NCBI RefSeq assembly: GCF_016680995.1
Contig: NZ_JAEQMG010000041.1
Location: 62,001 to 126,000 of the forward strand
DNA from: Ruminococcus difficilis
Lineage (GTDB): Bacteria; Bacillota_A; Clostridia; Oscillospirales; Acutalibacteraceae
Length of the DNA: 64,000 nucleotides
Direction: 5' to 3'
The translations under genes were made by a program, and so were the position numbers. Below the pieces are notes generated by a model. It was given only the letters and a program-made list of their open reading frames with translations. It was not told the origin of the DNA and searched no databases. Positions 40,682 through 50,700 of this stretch are shown piece after piece (the first letter of the stretch is position 1; each line of letters opens with the position of its first letter).

Positions 40682-40708
40682 ACCGCTCCCGAACGGGGGC
40701 GGTTTTTT
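40682..40708 (+). terminator. Terminator after tsf
   Basis: ACCGCTCCC (40682-40690) pairs with GGGGGCGGT (40695-40703) around GAAC, followed by six T. Confidence 0.92.
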
Positions 40709-40835
40709 CTATTATCCGTCAATAACATGATCAGCGTCGTTAAAGCAGACACGATCATATGAGATATTATCGACGAAACAGATATGAAGAAAGAATGAAT
40801 TCTTTTGAAAACCATGAAATCTTGCTAAGTTATAC

Positions 40836-40864
40836 TTTACAATACCCCTGTTTTGTAGTACAAT
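40836..40864 (+). promoter_or_regulatory. Sigma-A promoter for the pyrH operon
   Basis: TTTACA (40836-40841) and TACAAT (40859-40864) are spaced by 17 bases, 36 bases upstream of the pyrH start. Confidence 0.6.
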
Positions 40865-40900
40865 ATATACAACTATGAATCATAACATGGGGTGATATGT

Positions 40901-41611
40901 GTGAAACCGAAATACAAGAGAATTTTATTAAAATTATCCGGTGAATCCCTTGCCGGAGCGAACAAGCACGGTATTGATTTCGATACCGTATCAGCGTACT
41001 GTGAGCCGATCAAAAAGCTCATAGATGACGGTGTGCAGGTCGGAATCGTTGTTGGCGGCGGCAATTTCTGGCGCGGCCGTTCCAGCGGTGAGATGGATCG
41101 TACACGTGCCGATCATATGGGCATGCTCGCGACTACCATCAATGCCCTCGGCGTCGCAGATGCGCTCGAGCAGATCGGCGTTGATGTTCGTGTACAGACA
41201 GCGATCTCGATGCGTGAGGTCGCGGAGCCTTATATCCGCAACCGCGCGATCCGCCATCTGGAAAAGGGGAGAGTCGTCATCTTCGGCTGCGGCACGGGTA
41301 ATCCCTTCTTCTCCACCGATACTGCCGCGGCGCTCAGAGCGGCTGAGATTGAGGCGGAGATCATCCTCAAGGCGACTTTGGTCGACGGCGTGTACGATAA
41401 GGATCCCAACACCTATACCGACGCGGTGAAATACGATGTGCTTTCGTTCCAGGAGGTTCTGGAAAAGGATCTCAAGGTCATCGATTCTACCGCCGCTGCG
41501 ATCTGCAAGGACAACAGTATCGATCTGATGGTATTCAGTATTCTCGAGCCCGAGAACATTTATGACGCGGTATGCGATACCAAGGTCGGTACATTAGTAA
41601 CAAACAGCTGA
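40901..41611 (+). CDS. pyrH: UMP kinase
   Basis: PyrH makes UDP from UMP. The 236-residue protein has the amino acid kinase fold with [22 protein letters not shown] and the [19 protein letters not shown] signature. I use GTG 40901: GGGGTGAT at 40889-40896 is its ribosome binding site, and an earlier in-frame GTG at 40892 lies inside it. It begins the pyrH-frr-uppS-cdsA-dxr-rseP-ispG-polC cluster. Confidence 0.96.
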   Translation: MKPKYKRILLKLSGESLAGANKHGIDFDTVSAYCEPIKKLIDDGVQVGIVVGGGNFWRGRSSGEMDRTRADHMGMLATTINALGVADALEQIGVDVRVQTAISMREVAEPYIRNRAIRHLEKGRVVIFGCGTGNPFFSTDTAAALRAAEIEAEIILKATLVDGVYDKDPNTYTDAVKYDVLSFQEVLEKDLKVIDSTAAAICKDNSIDLMVFSILEPENIYDAVCDTKVGTLVTNS

Positions 41612-41642
41612 TTATTATTTTGATATACTAAGGAGGATTAAC

Positions 41643-42197
41643 ATGAAAGACGTATTAAAAAAGAACGATGAGCGTATGCAGCGCCGTATCGACCATCTGG
41701 TTGAGGAGTTCAAGTCCATCAGGGCGGGCAGAGCAAATCCCGCTGTTCTTGATAAGGTAACCGTCGATTACTACGGCGTACCTACCCCGATCAACCAGCT
41801 TTCATCCATCTCGGTTCCCGAGGCGAGAACCCTCGTCATTCAGCCGTATGACGCTTCTTCGCTCAAGTCGATCGAGAAGGCGATCCAGATGTCCGATGTC
41901 GGTATCAATCCTCAGAACGACGGTAAGGTTCTTCGTCTGATCTTCCCGCCTCTCACCGAGGATAAGCGTAAGGAGATCGCGAAGGATATCTCCCATATCG
42001 CGGAGGACAGCAAGGTACAGGTACGTAACGTGCGCCGTGATACCGTTGAAAAACTCAAGAAGATGAAGAAGAACGGCGATCTCACCGAGGACGATCTCAA
42101 AGACGGTGAGAAGCAGGTTCAGAAATCCACCGATAAATTTATCAAAGAGATCGATGCTATCACCGAAAAGAAAAAGAAAGAAATCATGGAAATCTGA
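41643..42197 (+). CDS. frr: Ribosome recycling factor
   Basis: RRF splits post-termination ribosomes with EF-G. At 184 residues it has the full two-domain build, with the FKSIRAGRANPAVLDKVTVDYYG and LIFPPLTEDKRKEI blocks. AAGGAGG is 5 bases before ATG. It is followed by a compact palindrome with five T. Confidence 0.97.
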   Translation: MKDVLKKNDERMQRRIDHLVEEFKSIRAGRANPAVLDKVTVDYYGVPTPINQLSSISVPEARTLVIQPYDASSLKSIEKAIQMSDVGINPQNDGKVLRLIFPPLTEDKRKEIAKDISHIAEDSKVQVRNVRRDTVEKLKKMKKNGDLTEDDLKDGEKQVQKSTDKFIKEIDAITEKKKKEIMEI

Positions 42198-42212
42198 CAC
42201 GCGTGTCTTTTT
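42196..42212 (+). terminator. Compact palindromic terminator after frr
   Basis: GACACGCGTGTC (42196-42207) is a perfect palindrome followed by five T; it overlaps the frr stop codon. It resembles the hairpins at 7137 and 13979. Genes downstream continue in the same direction with a 160-base gap, so partial attenuation is possible. Confidence 0.45.
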
Positions 42213-42373
42213 CCGCCTTTTATCATGTGTCATCTTTATTTGAGTGACATCAACGGCGTGTCAAAATCAGCATGATGATTATAATTCGTTAGGGTACAGT
42301 GCTTGCAACGAATCAAGTTTCTTTTGTACCCTCCGATAGCAAACCAACTGATACTGAATAAGGAAACAACATC

Positions 42374-43120
42374 ATGGCATTATTCAAAAAGAAACAGAAT
42401 CAGGAGATCACCATCTCCGATATCCAGCTGCCCGAACACATCGGCATCATCATGGACGGTAACGGACGCTGGGCAAAAAAGCGCGGATTGCCGCGATCGG
42501 CGGGTCACACCGCAGGCGCTCAGACCTTTCGTAAAATCGCCCGCTATTGCAGTGATATCGGTATCAAACACCTGACGGTCTATGCCTTTTCTACCGAGAA
42601 TTGGCGCCGTCCCGGCGACGAGGTCGACGCCTTGATGCGTCTGTTCAAGGACTATTTGCAGGAAGCGATCCGTGATTTTAAGGACGACAGCATCGTACTG
42701 CGATTCCTCGGCGATCGTACCGCGTTCTCTCCCGAATTACTCAGCCTGATGAATGAGAACGAGGAAGAGTCCTGTAATCGTGACGGTATGATACTGAATA
42801 TCGCGATGAACTACGGCGGCAGAGCGGAATTGGTCACCGCGATGCAGCAGATGGCGCAAGAGGTAGCCTCGGGTTCACTCAACCCCGAGGATATCGATGA
42901 GCAGATGATCTCCGACCATTTGTATACCAAGGGTCAGCCGGATCCCGATCTGATCATCCGTCCCAGCGGTGAGAATCGCACCTCGAATTTCCTGCTGTGG
43001 CAAAGCGCCTATGCCGAATACGTGATCATGGATGTTCTATGGCCTGATTTCACGCCGAATGATCTGGACAGCGCTTTGATCGAATACGCGAAACGAAACA
43101 GACGCTTCGGCGGCGTATAA
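42374..43120 (+). CDS. uppS: Isoprenyl transferase (undecaprenyl diphosphate synthase)
   Basis: UppS condenses IPP to the C55 carrier used in wall synthesis. The 248-residue cis-prenyltransferase has the catalytic aspartate in HIGIIMDGNGRWAKKRG and the C-terminal RPSGENRTSNFLLWQSAYAE motif. AAGGAAAC precedes ATG. A 176-base gap separates it from frr. Confidence 0.96.
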   Translation: MALFKKKQNQEITISDIQLPEHIGIIMDGNGRWAKKRGLPRSAGHTAGAQTFRKIARYCSDIGIKHLTVYAFSTENWRRPGDEVDALMRLFKDYLQEAIRDFKDDSIVLRFLGDRTAFSPELLSLMNENEEESCNRDGMILNIAMNYGGRAELVTAMQQMAQEVASGSLNPEDIDEQMISDHLYTKGQPDPDLIIRPSGENRTSNFLLWQSAYAEYVIMDVLWPDFTPNDLDSALIEYAKRNRRFGGV

Positions 43121-43194
43121 GGCATAACTATATTTCAAGCGGTCGAGCTTTGTGTATCAAACACATCGTGACGCCATACTATTGGAGGATGAAC

Positions 43195-44049
43195 ATGAAA
43201 ACGCGACTAATCACTTCCGGAATCGGTATCGTTGTAGCGTTGGCGCTCATTATACTGGGATCGTATTTCAACATCATTATTACGATCGCACTTTCTATTG
43301 TCAGCGTCATCTTATGCGGCGAGTATTTATCAGCGAAGAAACTGAACAAAGATATCAAGCTCTTTGCTACCTGCTTGTTCTTTGCTTTGATCATTCCCTT
43401 GATGTCCTATATGAAGGAACCGTTTGATCGTTTTCGCTTTGTTCCGTTCTATCTGTTTGTGCTGACGATGTGCATCTTCTCCGTTGTCTTTCATAAGACG
43501 ATCAAAGTAGAGGATATCATGTTCACCCTGACGGGCGTATCGCTCATTACCATTTGCATCTCACTGTTGAATGTGATTGTCTGGACAGAGGCAGGCACGG
43601 GCGCCGCTGACGATTCCAAGCATACGGCGTTTTGGATCATCTTCTGTCTGGGTATCCCGTGGCTGGCTGATTCCGGCGCGTATTTTGCGGGTTCCTACCT
43701 CGGCAAGCATAAGCTGTGCCCCAATATCAGCCCCAACAAAACGGTCGAGGGCGCGATCGGCGGCATTTTGTCCGGCACCTTGTTCGCGCTTCTGATCGGC
43801 TTTATCTTCAAGCTGATTTACGGCGACGTCACGATCTATTACGGCGTCTTGGTGCTTGTCGCTTTCATCAATTCCATCATATCCATCTTCGGTGATCTGA
43901 CCTTCTCGATCATCAAGAGAAGCTGCAAGATCAAGGATTTCGGTTCGATCATGCCCGGTCACGGCGGCTTGCTCGATCGTTTTGATTCCGTTTTGTTATG
44001 TATCCCGGTCGTGTATATCTTTTCACAGACCTTCTATTTTATTATGTGA
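43195..44049 (+). CDS. cdsA: Phosphatidate cytidylyltransferase
   Basis: CdsA makes CDP-diacylglycerol from phosphatidate and CTP. The 284-residue membrane protein has about eight helices and the C-terminal signature KRSCKIKDFGSIMPGHGGLL followed by DRFDS. ATG 43195 is used, 6 bases after TTGGAGG; earlier in-frame codons at 43150 and 43189 are less well placed. Confidence 0.95.
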   Translation: MKTRLITSGIGIVVALALIILGSYFNIIITIALSIVSVILCGEYLSAKKLNKDIKLFATCLFFALIIPLMSYMKEPFDRFRFVPFYLFVLTMCIFSVVFHKTIKVEDIMFTLTGVSLITICISLLNVIVWTEAGTGAADDSKHTAFWIIFCLGIPWLADSGAYFAGSYLGKHKLCPNISPNKTVEGAIGGILSGTLFALLIGFIFKLIYGDVTIYYGVLVLVAFINSIISIFGDLTFSIIKRSCKIKDFGSIMPGHGGLLDRFDSVLLCIPVVYIFSQTFYFIM

Positions 44050-44055
44050 TCAATT

Positions 44056-45198
44056 ATGATAAAGAGTTTATCTATTCTGGGCTCGACGGGTTCCATCGGC
44101 ACACAAACGCTGGATGTCGCCCGTAAGCTCAATATCAAAGTCAACGCTCTCTCCGCGTACAGCAGTATCGAACTGCTGGAGGAGCAAATTCGTGAGTTCC
44201 GTCCCGCCTTAGCTGTCGTATTCGACGCGGATAGGGCAGAGGAGCTGAAAATCAAGATCGCCGATACCTCCACCAAGGTGCTCAGCGGCATGAGCGGCTT
44301 ACATGAGCTCTGCCATGATGATTCCGAGCTGATCGTCAACGCTATTGTCGGCATGGTCGGACTGGAGCCCACCTTAGAGGCGATCAAGGCAAAGAAGGAT
44401 ATCGCCTTTGCCAACAAAGAAACATTGGTCGCCGGCGGTGCGCTGGTAATGGACGCCGTCAAAGAATACGGCGTCAAGCTCCTGCCGGTCGACAGCGAGC
44501 ACAGCGCGATCTTCCAGTGTTTACAGGCGGCGCCGCCTGACAAGAAGCTCAAAAAGATCCTATTGACCGCATCGGGCGGACCCTTCTTCGGCAGAACAGC
44601 CGATGAACTGCGTGATGTGACGGTCGAGCAGGCGCTTGCGCATCCGAACTGGAGCATGGGCGCAAAAATCACCATCGACAGTGCTACCATGATGAACAAG
44701 GGCTTGGAGATCATCGAAGCCGCGTGGCTGTTCGATACCGATCCCGACGACATCGAAGTAGTCGTCCATCGCGAGAGTATCATCCATTCGATGGTCGAAT
44801 TCACCGATAATTCCGTTCTGGCTCAGCTCGGCTTGCCCGATATGCGTATCCCGATCCAGTACGCGATCACATATCCCGACCGCGTACCGTCTTTGGTGCC
44901 GGAGATCGATTGGAAGACCTTGTCACAAATGACCTTCTATTCGGCGGATGACGAAACCTTCCGGTGTCTTGCCGCCTGTAAAAGAGCGATGAAGAAGGGC
45001 GGATTATATCCCGCGGTCGCTAACGGCGCCAATGAAGTCGCCAATCGCTTGTTCCGTGACGGAAAGATCTCGTTCCTGCAGATCGGCGAGCTGGTATCCG
45101 CCGCGGTCGATGAATTGAACGTCGGCAAAGCCTCTGACCTCGATGACGTTCTTGCCGCTGACCGACTGGCGCGCGAATTCGTCTATCAAAATATTTAA
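44056..45198 (+). CDS. dxr: 1-deoxy-D-xylulose 5-phosphate reductoisomerase
   Basis: Dxr carries out the committed step of the MEP isoprenoid pathway with NADPH and a divalent metal. The 380-residue enzyme shows GSTGSIGTQTLDV (NADPH site), NKETLVAGG, PVDSEHSAIFQ (metal and substrate site) and the TIDSATMMNKGLEIIEA block. It starts 6 bases after cdsA with no strong ribosome binding site, suggesting coupling. ispG and ispH of the same pathway are in this window. Confidence 0.97.
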   Translation: MIKSLSILGSTGSIGTQTLDVARKLNIKVNALSAYSSIELLEEQIREFRPALAVVFDADRAEELKIKIADTSTKVLSGMSGLHELCHDDSELIVNAIVGMVGLEPTLEAIKAKKDIAFANKETLVAGGALVMDAVKEYGVKLLPVDSEHSAIFQCLQAAPPDKKLKKILLTASGGPFFGRTADELRDVTVEQALAHPNWSMGAKITIDSATMMNKGLEIIEAAWLFDTDPDDIEVVVHRESIIHSMVEFTDNSVLAQLGLPDMRIPIQYAITYPDRVPSLVPEIDWKTLSQMTFYSADDETFRCLAACKRAMKKGGLYPAVANGANEVANRLFRDGKISFLQIGELVSAAVDELNVGKASDLDDVLAADRLAREFVYQNI

Positions 45199-45270
45199 AG
45201 CTATACCGCATCGTTCAGATTGCGGATTGTTTCTTAATTCCTACACTAATCACTATTTGGAGATGATTTT

Positions 45271-46629
45271 ATCACCGTACTGACCACCATAGCGCTGATC
45301 ATCATTGCGGTAGTGCTATTTGAACTGATTATTTTTATCCACGAGGGCGGACACTTTATTGCCGCGAAAAAGAGCGGCATCAAGGTAAATGAATTTGCTT
45401 TGGGTATGGGTCCCAAGATTTTCAGCTTTACCAAAGGAGAAACGACTTATTCACTCCGTCTTTTCCCGATCGGCGGCTTCTGCGCGATGGAGGGCGAGGA
45501 CGAGGACAGTGAGAATCCCCGTGCGTTTAATAATGCGAAGATCTGGAAGCGCATGATCGTCATCGTAGCCGGCGCCTTTATGAACATCGTTCTGGGTCTG
45601 GTGCTGATGCTGATCACACTCCTGCCGCAGGAACAATTCCCTTCCACGACGGTCTCCGAGTTTTCCGCAAGCTCCTTCACGGCAGTCACCGGATTACAGC
45701 CGGGCGATAAAATCACCAAGATCAACGATTACGCGGTCAACACCTCTACCGATTTCTCGTTTGCGCTGTTTACCCTTCCTGTCAGCGAGGTCGACGGTCA
45801 CGAGCTGTCCATCTATAAGGAGGATTGTGCCTTTGATCTGTACGTCCGCGCGACGGAACTGGTTGATGAAAACTCGACAGAGGAACAGAACAAGGCGCTG
45901 ATATCTTCCATACAGGAAGCACAGGCTAAACTGACTAAGGCAAAATCCAAAGAGGAAGCCTATAAGATCTTCTCCGAATATTACAATTCATTAGCGGATA
46001 TCGTCGGTAAAGAACATGCCGAAAAGATACCCGAAATCGAAGAAAAAGATACCCGTCAGCGCTTCCGTACCAATATGACCGTCGAGCGCGACGGCGAAAA
46101 GCTGGAGCTTCAGGATGTCGATCTTCTCACCTTGAAGAAAAGTGCCGATGACGATACGCCTCAGCTCCAAATAGATTTCTATATCAAGCCCATCGAAAAG
46201 AATTTCGGTACCGTGATCCAGCAGACCTTTGCCAATACCGTATCGGTCGTCCGCATGGTATGGGGCAGTCTGATCGGTCTCATCAAGGGTCAGTTCAGCC
46301 TGAACGATATGTCGGGTCCCGTCGGTATCGCGTCGGCGATCACAAAGGTCGCGGGTGAATCTCTGCGTACCTCGGGCTTTGGCAGTGCCGTCAGCTCGAT
46401 CGTCTATGTCATGATGGTCATCACCATCAACCTCGGTATCGTCAATATGCTGCCTTTCCCGGCACTCGACGGCGGACGCTTTTTGATGCTGTTGATCGAA
46501 TGGATCTTCCGCAAGCCCGTACCGCGTAAAGTGGAAAGCATCATCAATACCGTCGGATTGGTACTGCTGTTGGGATTATCCGTATTCATAGCGTTCCAGG
46601 ACGTTTGGAAACTATTCAGTGGAGGCTGA
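45271..46629 (+). CDS. rseP: RIP site-2 metalloprotease RseP
   Basis: RseP cleaves membrane segments of anti-sigma factors or signal peptides. The zinc motif HEGGH lies in the first membrane helix (FIHEGGHFIAAKKSG), and the LDG motif is near the end (FPALDGGRFLMLLIEW). The central PDZ region (about 125-330) is longer than usual and Lys/Glu-rich. The first standard start codon in frame is GTG 45313, which would remove half of the first helix. A GGAG ribosome binding site at 45259-45262 points to a start near 45271, where the codon is ATC. The true start is therefore uncertain. Confidence 0.88.
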   Translation: MTVLTTIALIIIAVVLFELIIFIHEGGHFIAAKKSGIKVNEFALGMGPKIFSFTKGETTYSLRLFPIGGFCAMEGEDEDSENPRAFNNAKIWKRMIVIVAGAFMNIVLGLVLMLITLLPQEQFPSTTVSEFSASSFTAVTGLQPGDKITKINDYAVNTSTDFSFALFTLPVSEVDGHELSIYKEDCAFDLYVRATELVDENSTEEQNKALISSIQEAQAKLTKAKSKEEAYKIFSEYYNSLADIVGKEHAEKIPEIEEKDTRQRFRTNMTVERDGEKLELQDVDLLTLKKSADDDTPQLQIDFYIKPIEKNFGTVIQQTFANTVSVVRMVWGSLIGLIKGQFSLNDMSGPVGIASAITKVAGESLRTSGFGSAVSSIVYVMMVITINLGIVNMLPFPALDGGRFLMLLIEWIFRKPVPRKVESIINTVGLVLLLGLSVFIAFQDVWKLFSGG

Positions 46630-46630
46630 C

Positions 46631-47674
46631 ATGGCAAGTAAACATTATGTTACCGCACTCAATACAAAAATCGGCGGCGGCGCGAAGATCAGCATCCAGT
46701 CGATGCTCAATAAGCCCGCCGAGGATATCGAAGGCTCCGTCGCGCAGGCAAAGGAGCTTGAAAAGGCGGGGTGTGAGATCATCCGCGCGGCTGTTCCGAA
46801 TATGGAGGCAGTTCATCTGATCGCCGCACTCAAAGAAGCGGTGTCCGTGCCGATCGTCGCCGATATCCATTTCAATTACAAACTGGCGTTGGAATCGATC
46901 GCCGCGGGTGTGGATAAGATCCGCATCAATCCCGGCAACATCGGCGATGACAGCCGTGTCAAAGCGGTCGCCGACGCATGTAAAGCAAAAAATATCCCGA
47001 TCCGGATCGGCGTCAACTCCGGTTCACTGGAGAAGAGTATTCTCGCGAAATACGGTCATCCGACTGCCGAAGCGTTATGCGACAGCGCGTTATATCATGC
47101 TTCATTGCTTGAAAAGTTTGATTTCAATGATATCGTGCTGTCGATGAAAAGCTCCGACGTGACCACGATGGTCAAGGCATATCGACTTGCGGCGCAAAGA
47201 TGCGATTATCCGCTCCATCTCGGTGTGACCGAAGCGGGTACCCGCCGCATGGGGATCATCAAATCCGCTGTCGGAATCGGCGCGCTGCTCGTCGACGGCA
47301 TCGGCGATACGATCCGCGTGTCATTGACCGATAATCCTGTCGAAGAGGTCTATGCGGCGCAGGATATCCTGAAATCCCTCGGATTGGGAGACGAGGGAGT
47401 CAAATTCGTTTCCTGTCCCACTTGCGGCAGAACGAAGATCGATCTAATCTCATTGGCGTCCGAAGCAGAAAACAAACTGCGCGGCTGTAAAAAGCCGATC
47501 ACGGTCGCCGTGATGGGCTGTGTCGTCAACGGTCCCGGAGAGGCGAGAGAAGCCGATATCGGTATCGCGGGCGGCGACGGCGAGGGTCTGATCTTCAAGA
47601 AAGGCGAGATCATCGCGAAGGTCCCCGAGGATCAGCTGATCGACCGCTTGATGGCGGAGATCGAAAAGCTATAA
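46631..47674 (+). CDS. ispG: 4-hydroxy-3-methylbut-2-enyl-diphosphate synthase
   Basis: IspG converts MEcPP to HMBPP using a 4Fe-4S cluster; IspH, encoded at 4.3 kb, takes the product onward. The 347-residue protein has the TIM barrel with DIHFNYKLAL and KIRINPGNIGD, and the C-terminal cluster ligands in SCPTCGRTKIDL and MGCVVNGPGEAREADIG. ATG 46631 follows GTGGAGG, which overlaps the end of rseP. Confidence 0.97.
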   Translation: MASKHYVTALNTKIGGGAKISIQSMLNKPAEDIEGSVAQAKELEKAGCEIIRAAVPNMEAVHLIAALKEAVSVPIVADIHFNYKLALESIAAGVDKIRINPGNIGDDSRVKAVADACKAKNIPIRIGVNSGSLEKSILAKYGHPTAEALCDSALYHASLLEKFDFNDIVLSMKSSDVTTMVKAYRLAAQRCDYPLHLGVTEAGTRRMGIIKSAVGIGALLVDGIGDTIRVSLTDNPVEEVYAAQDILKSLGLGDEGVKFVSCPTCGRTKIDLISLASEAENKLRGCKKPITVAVMGCVVNGPGEAREADIGIAGGDGEGLIFKKGEIIAKVPEDQLIDRLMAEIEKL

Positions 47675-47722
47675 TATTTTTAGTTAGTAAATCTATATAC
47701 TAAAACCATGAAAGGTATTTGA

Positions 47723-50700
47723 ATGATCAAACTCAGTGAAGTGTTCGCGCCGTATGCCGTTGAGCTCGACGGCTCTTTGGCTGACGCGGCAGTGAACAAC
47801 ATACGAATCAACAAAGAAAGACGAATACTGAATATCGATATTACATCCGACTATCTGCTGACCCGCGCCGCGATCTTTGAAGCACAGGAGAAGATCGCCG
47901 CGGCGGATATCGGCGTCAACAAAGTCATTATTCATCCGCATTTCAGACCGGAATCCTTTGACGTCGGCTATTTCGACGAACTGGTTGCCGCGTTGAAATC
48001 CAACACGCCCAGTCTCAACGGTACGCTCAACGACGCCGTTCTGGTGCGTGAGGGAGAGGATCGGCTGAACGTGGAGCTCGCGCACGGCGGCTTGGCGTTA
48101 CTGGAAGCAAAAGAATTCGATACCCTGCTCAGCGATATCATCTATCGTGAATTCGGATTGCGCTTTGACGTCCGCTTTTCCGGTGTGACCGAGCTGAGCG
48201 TAGACGATGAACAGTTTACCGAAAGCATCGACAACGCGCAGAAAAAGATCGATCGCCAGAAGATCGAAGAGCTGACGATGCTGTTCGAGGGTGAAGAACG
48301 AACCGATACAGCCGCCGAGAACCTCAACGGATTAACACAGATCGAAGTGCGCAAAGGCGACTTCCTCTATCCGCAGATCATCCGCAATTCCGTCAAGCCC
48401 ATCTACGGCAGAGTGTTGAAAAACACCAACAAGCTCATGCCGATCGAAAAGATCGCCTATGATACCGGCCGCGCGACCGTCTGGGGCGATGTGTTCGCCT
48501 GTGAGACAAAGGTGACCCGTTCGGGTGACAAAAACATCATCAACTATGATATTACAGACTACACGGGTTCTATCACCGTGAAGGTCTTTGATTCTATACA
48601 AAACTGCAAGGTGCTGGAAGGCATCAAAAAAGGCTCGTCCATCGTGGTAGCAGGTGATGTGGAATTCGACAAATTCGCCGGTGATACCGTCATCAACGCG
48701 CGCTCTATCGCTACCGTCAAGAAGGTATCGGTCGTCGATAACGCGCCCAAAAAGCGTGTAGAGCTGCATATGCATACCAACATGAGCCAGATGGACGCGA
48801 TCACCGAGGCGGGCAAGCTCGTCAAGCGTGCCGCCGAATTCGGTCATCCCGCTGTCGCGATCACCGACCACGGCGTGGCGCAGGCGTTCCCCGACGCGAT
48901 GAACGCCGCTGAATCACTCGAGCGTGACGGTAAGGAGATCAAGGTCATCTACGGTACCGAGGCGTACTTCATCGACGACCTCTGTACTCCCGTCGACGGC
49001 GATAAGAACGTTTCGCTGGATGATACGTTTATCTGCTTCGACCTTGAAACAACAGGTCTGTACGCTACCAATGACAGGATCACCGAGATCGGCGCCGTCA
49101 AGGTGCAAAACGGTAGGATCGTTGATTCTTTCTCGACCTTTGCCGATCCCGAACGCCCGATCCCCGCGAAGGTCATCCAGCTGACAGGTATCACCGACAG
49201 CATGGTCAAGGGCGCTCCTTCTCAAAAGGAGGCAGTACAAAGTTTCCTTGATTTTTGCGGCGACGCAGTCTTGGTCGCCCATAACGCGCCTTTTGATACC
49301 GGCTTCATCCGCAAGATCTGTCAGGAAAACGACATGGAGTATAACTATACCTCCGTGGATACCGTCGCGATCGCGCGCAAGATCCTGCCCGACATCAACA
49401 ACGTCAAACTGGATACGCTCGCAAAGCATTTCCGTTTAGGCAAGTTCAATCATCATCGGGCTGTCGATGACGCGGAGATGCTCACCAATATCTTCCTCAA
49501 CCTCGTTCGAGTACTTGAAAAGGATTTTGATGTACACGATCTGGACGGCATGAGGGAGAAGATCGTCGGCGGCGATTACAAGAAACTGCCGACATATCAC
49601 CAGATCATCTTAGTGAAGAATCAGGCGGGGTTAAAGAACCTCTATCGTCTGATATCCTATTCCCATTTGAATTACTTCCACCGCAGACCCCGTATCCCGA
49701 AATCCGAGCTGATGAAGCATCGTGAGGGCTTGATCATCGGCTCCGCCTGTGAAGCGGGTGAGCTGTATCGCGCGATCCTGCACAACGCGAGCGAGGAGGA
49801 GATCGAGCGGATCGCGTCCTTCTATGATTATCTTGAGATCCAGCCGACCGGCAATAACCGATTCCTGATCCGTGACGGCGGCGCGGCGGATGAAGAACAT
49901 CTGCAAAACCTCAACCGCAGGATCCTCAAGCTCGGCGATAAGCTCGGCAAGCCTACCGTCGCCACCTGTGACGTCCATTTCATGGATCCGCATGATAAGG
50001 ATTATCGCATGATCCTGCTTGCCGCGCAGGGCTTTGAAGACGCGGAGGATCAGGCGCCGTTGTATTTCAGAACCACAGCGGAAATGCTGGAGGAATTCGC
50101 GTATCTCGGCGACAGGGCGCAGGAGGTCGTTGTCGATAACACGAACCTGATCGCCGATCTGTGCGAGTATGTTCGCCCGATCCCCGCGGGTAATTTCCCG
50201 CCGTTCATCGAAGGCGCGGAGGAACAGCTCACTTCCATTACCTGGCAGCGCGCCAAGGATAAATACGGCGATCCTCTGCCGGATATCGTCAAGGCGCGTC
50301 TGGATAAGGAGCTCAACTCCATCACGACCTACGGCTTCTCCGTGCTGTACATGACGGCACAGAAGCTGGTCGCCGACAGTGAAGCGCACGGCTATCTGGT
50401 CGGTTCCCGTGGATCGGTCGGATCGTCCTTTGTCGCGACGATGTCCGGTATCTCGGAGGTCAATCCCTTATGTCCGCATTATCTGTGCCCCAAGTGTAAG
50501 AAAAGCATCTTCTTTGAGCACGGTGAATACGGCTCCGGCTTTGATATGCCGCCCAAGGATTGTCCCGACTGCGGCACGCTGATGGAGCGCGACGGTCACG
50601 AGATCCCATTCGAGACCTTCCTCGGCTTCAAGGGCGACAAGGTTCCTGATATCGACTTGAATTTCAGCGGTGAACAGCAGAGCGCTTCTCACCGTTATAC

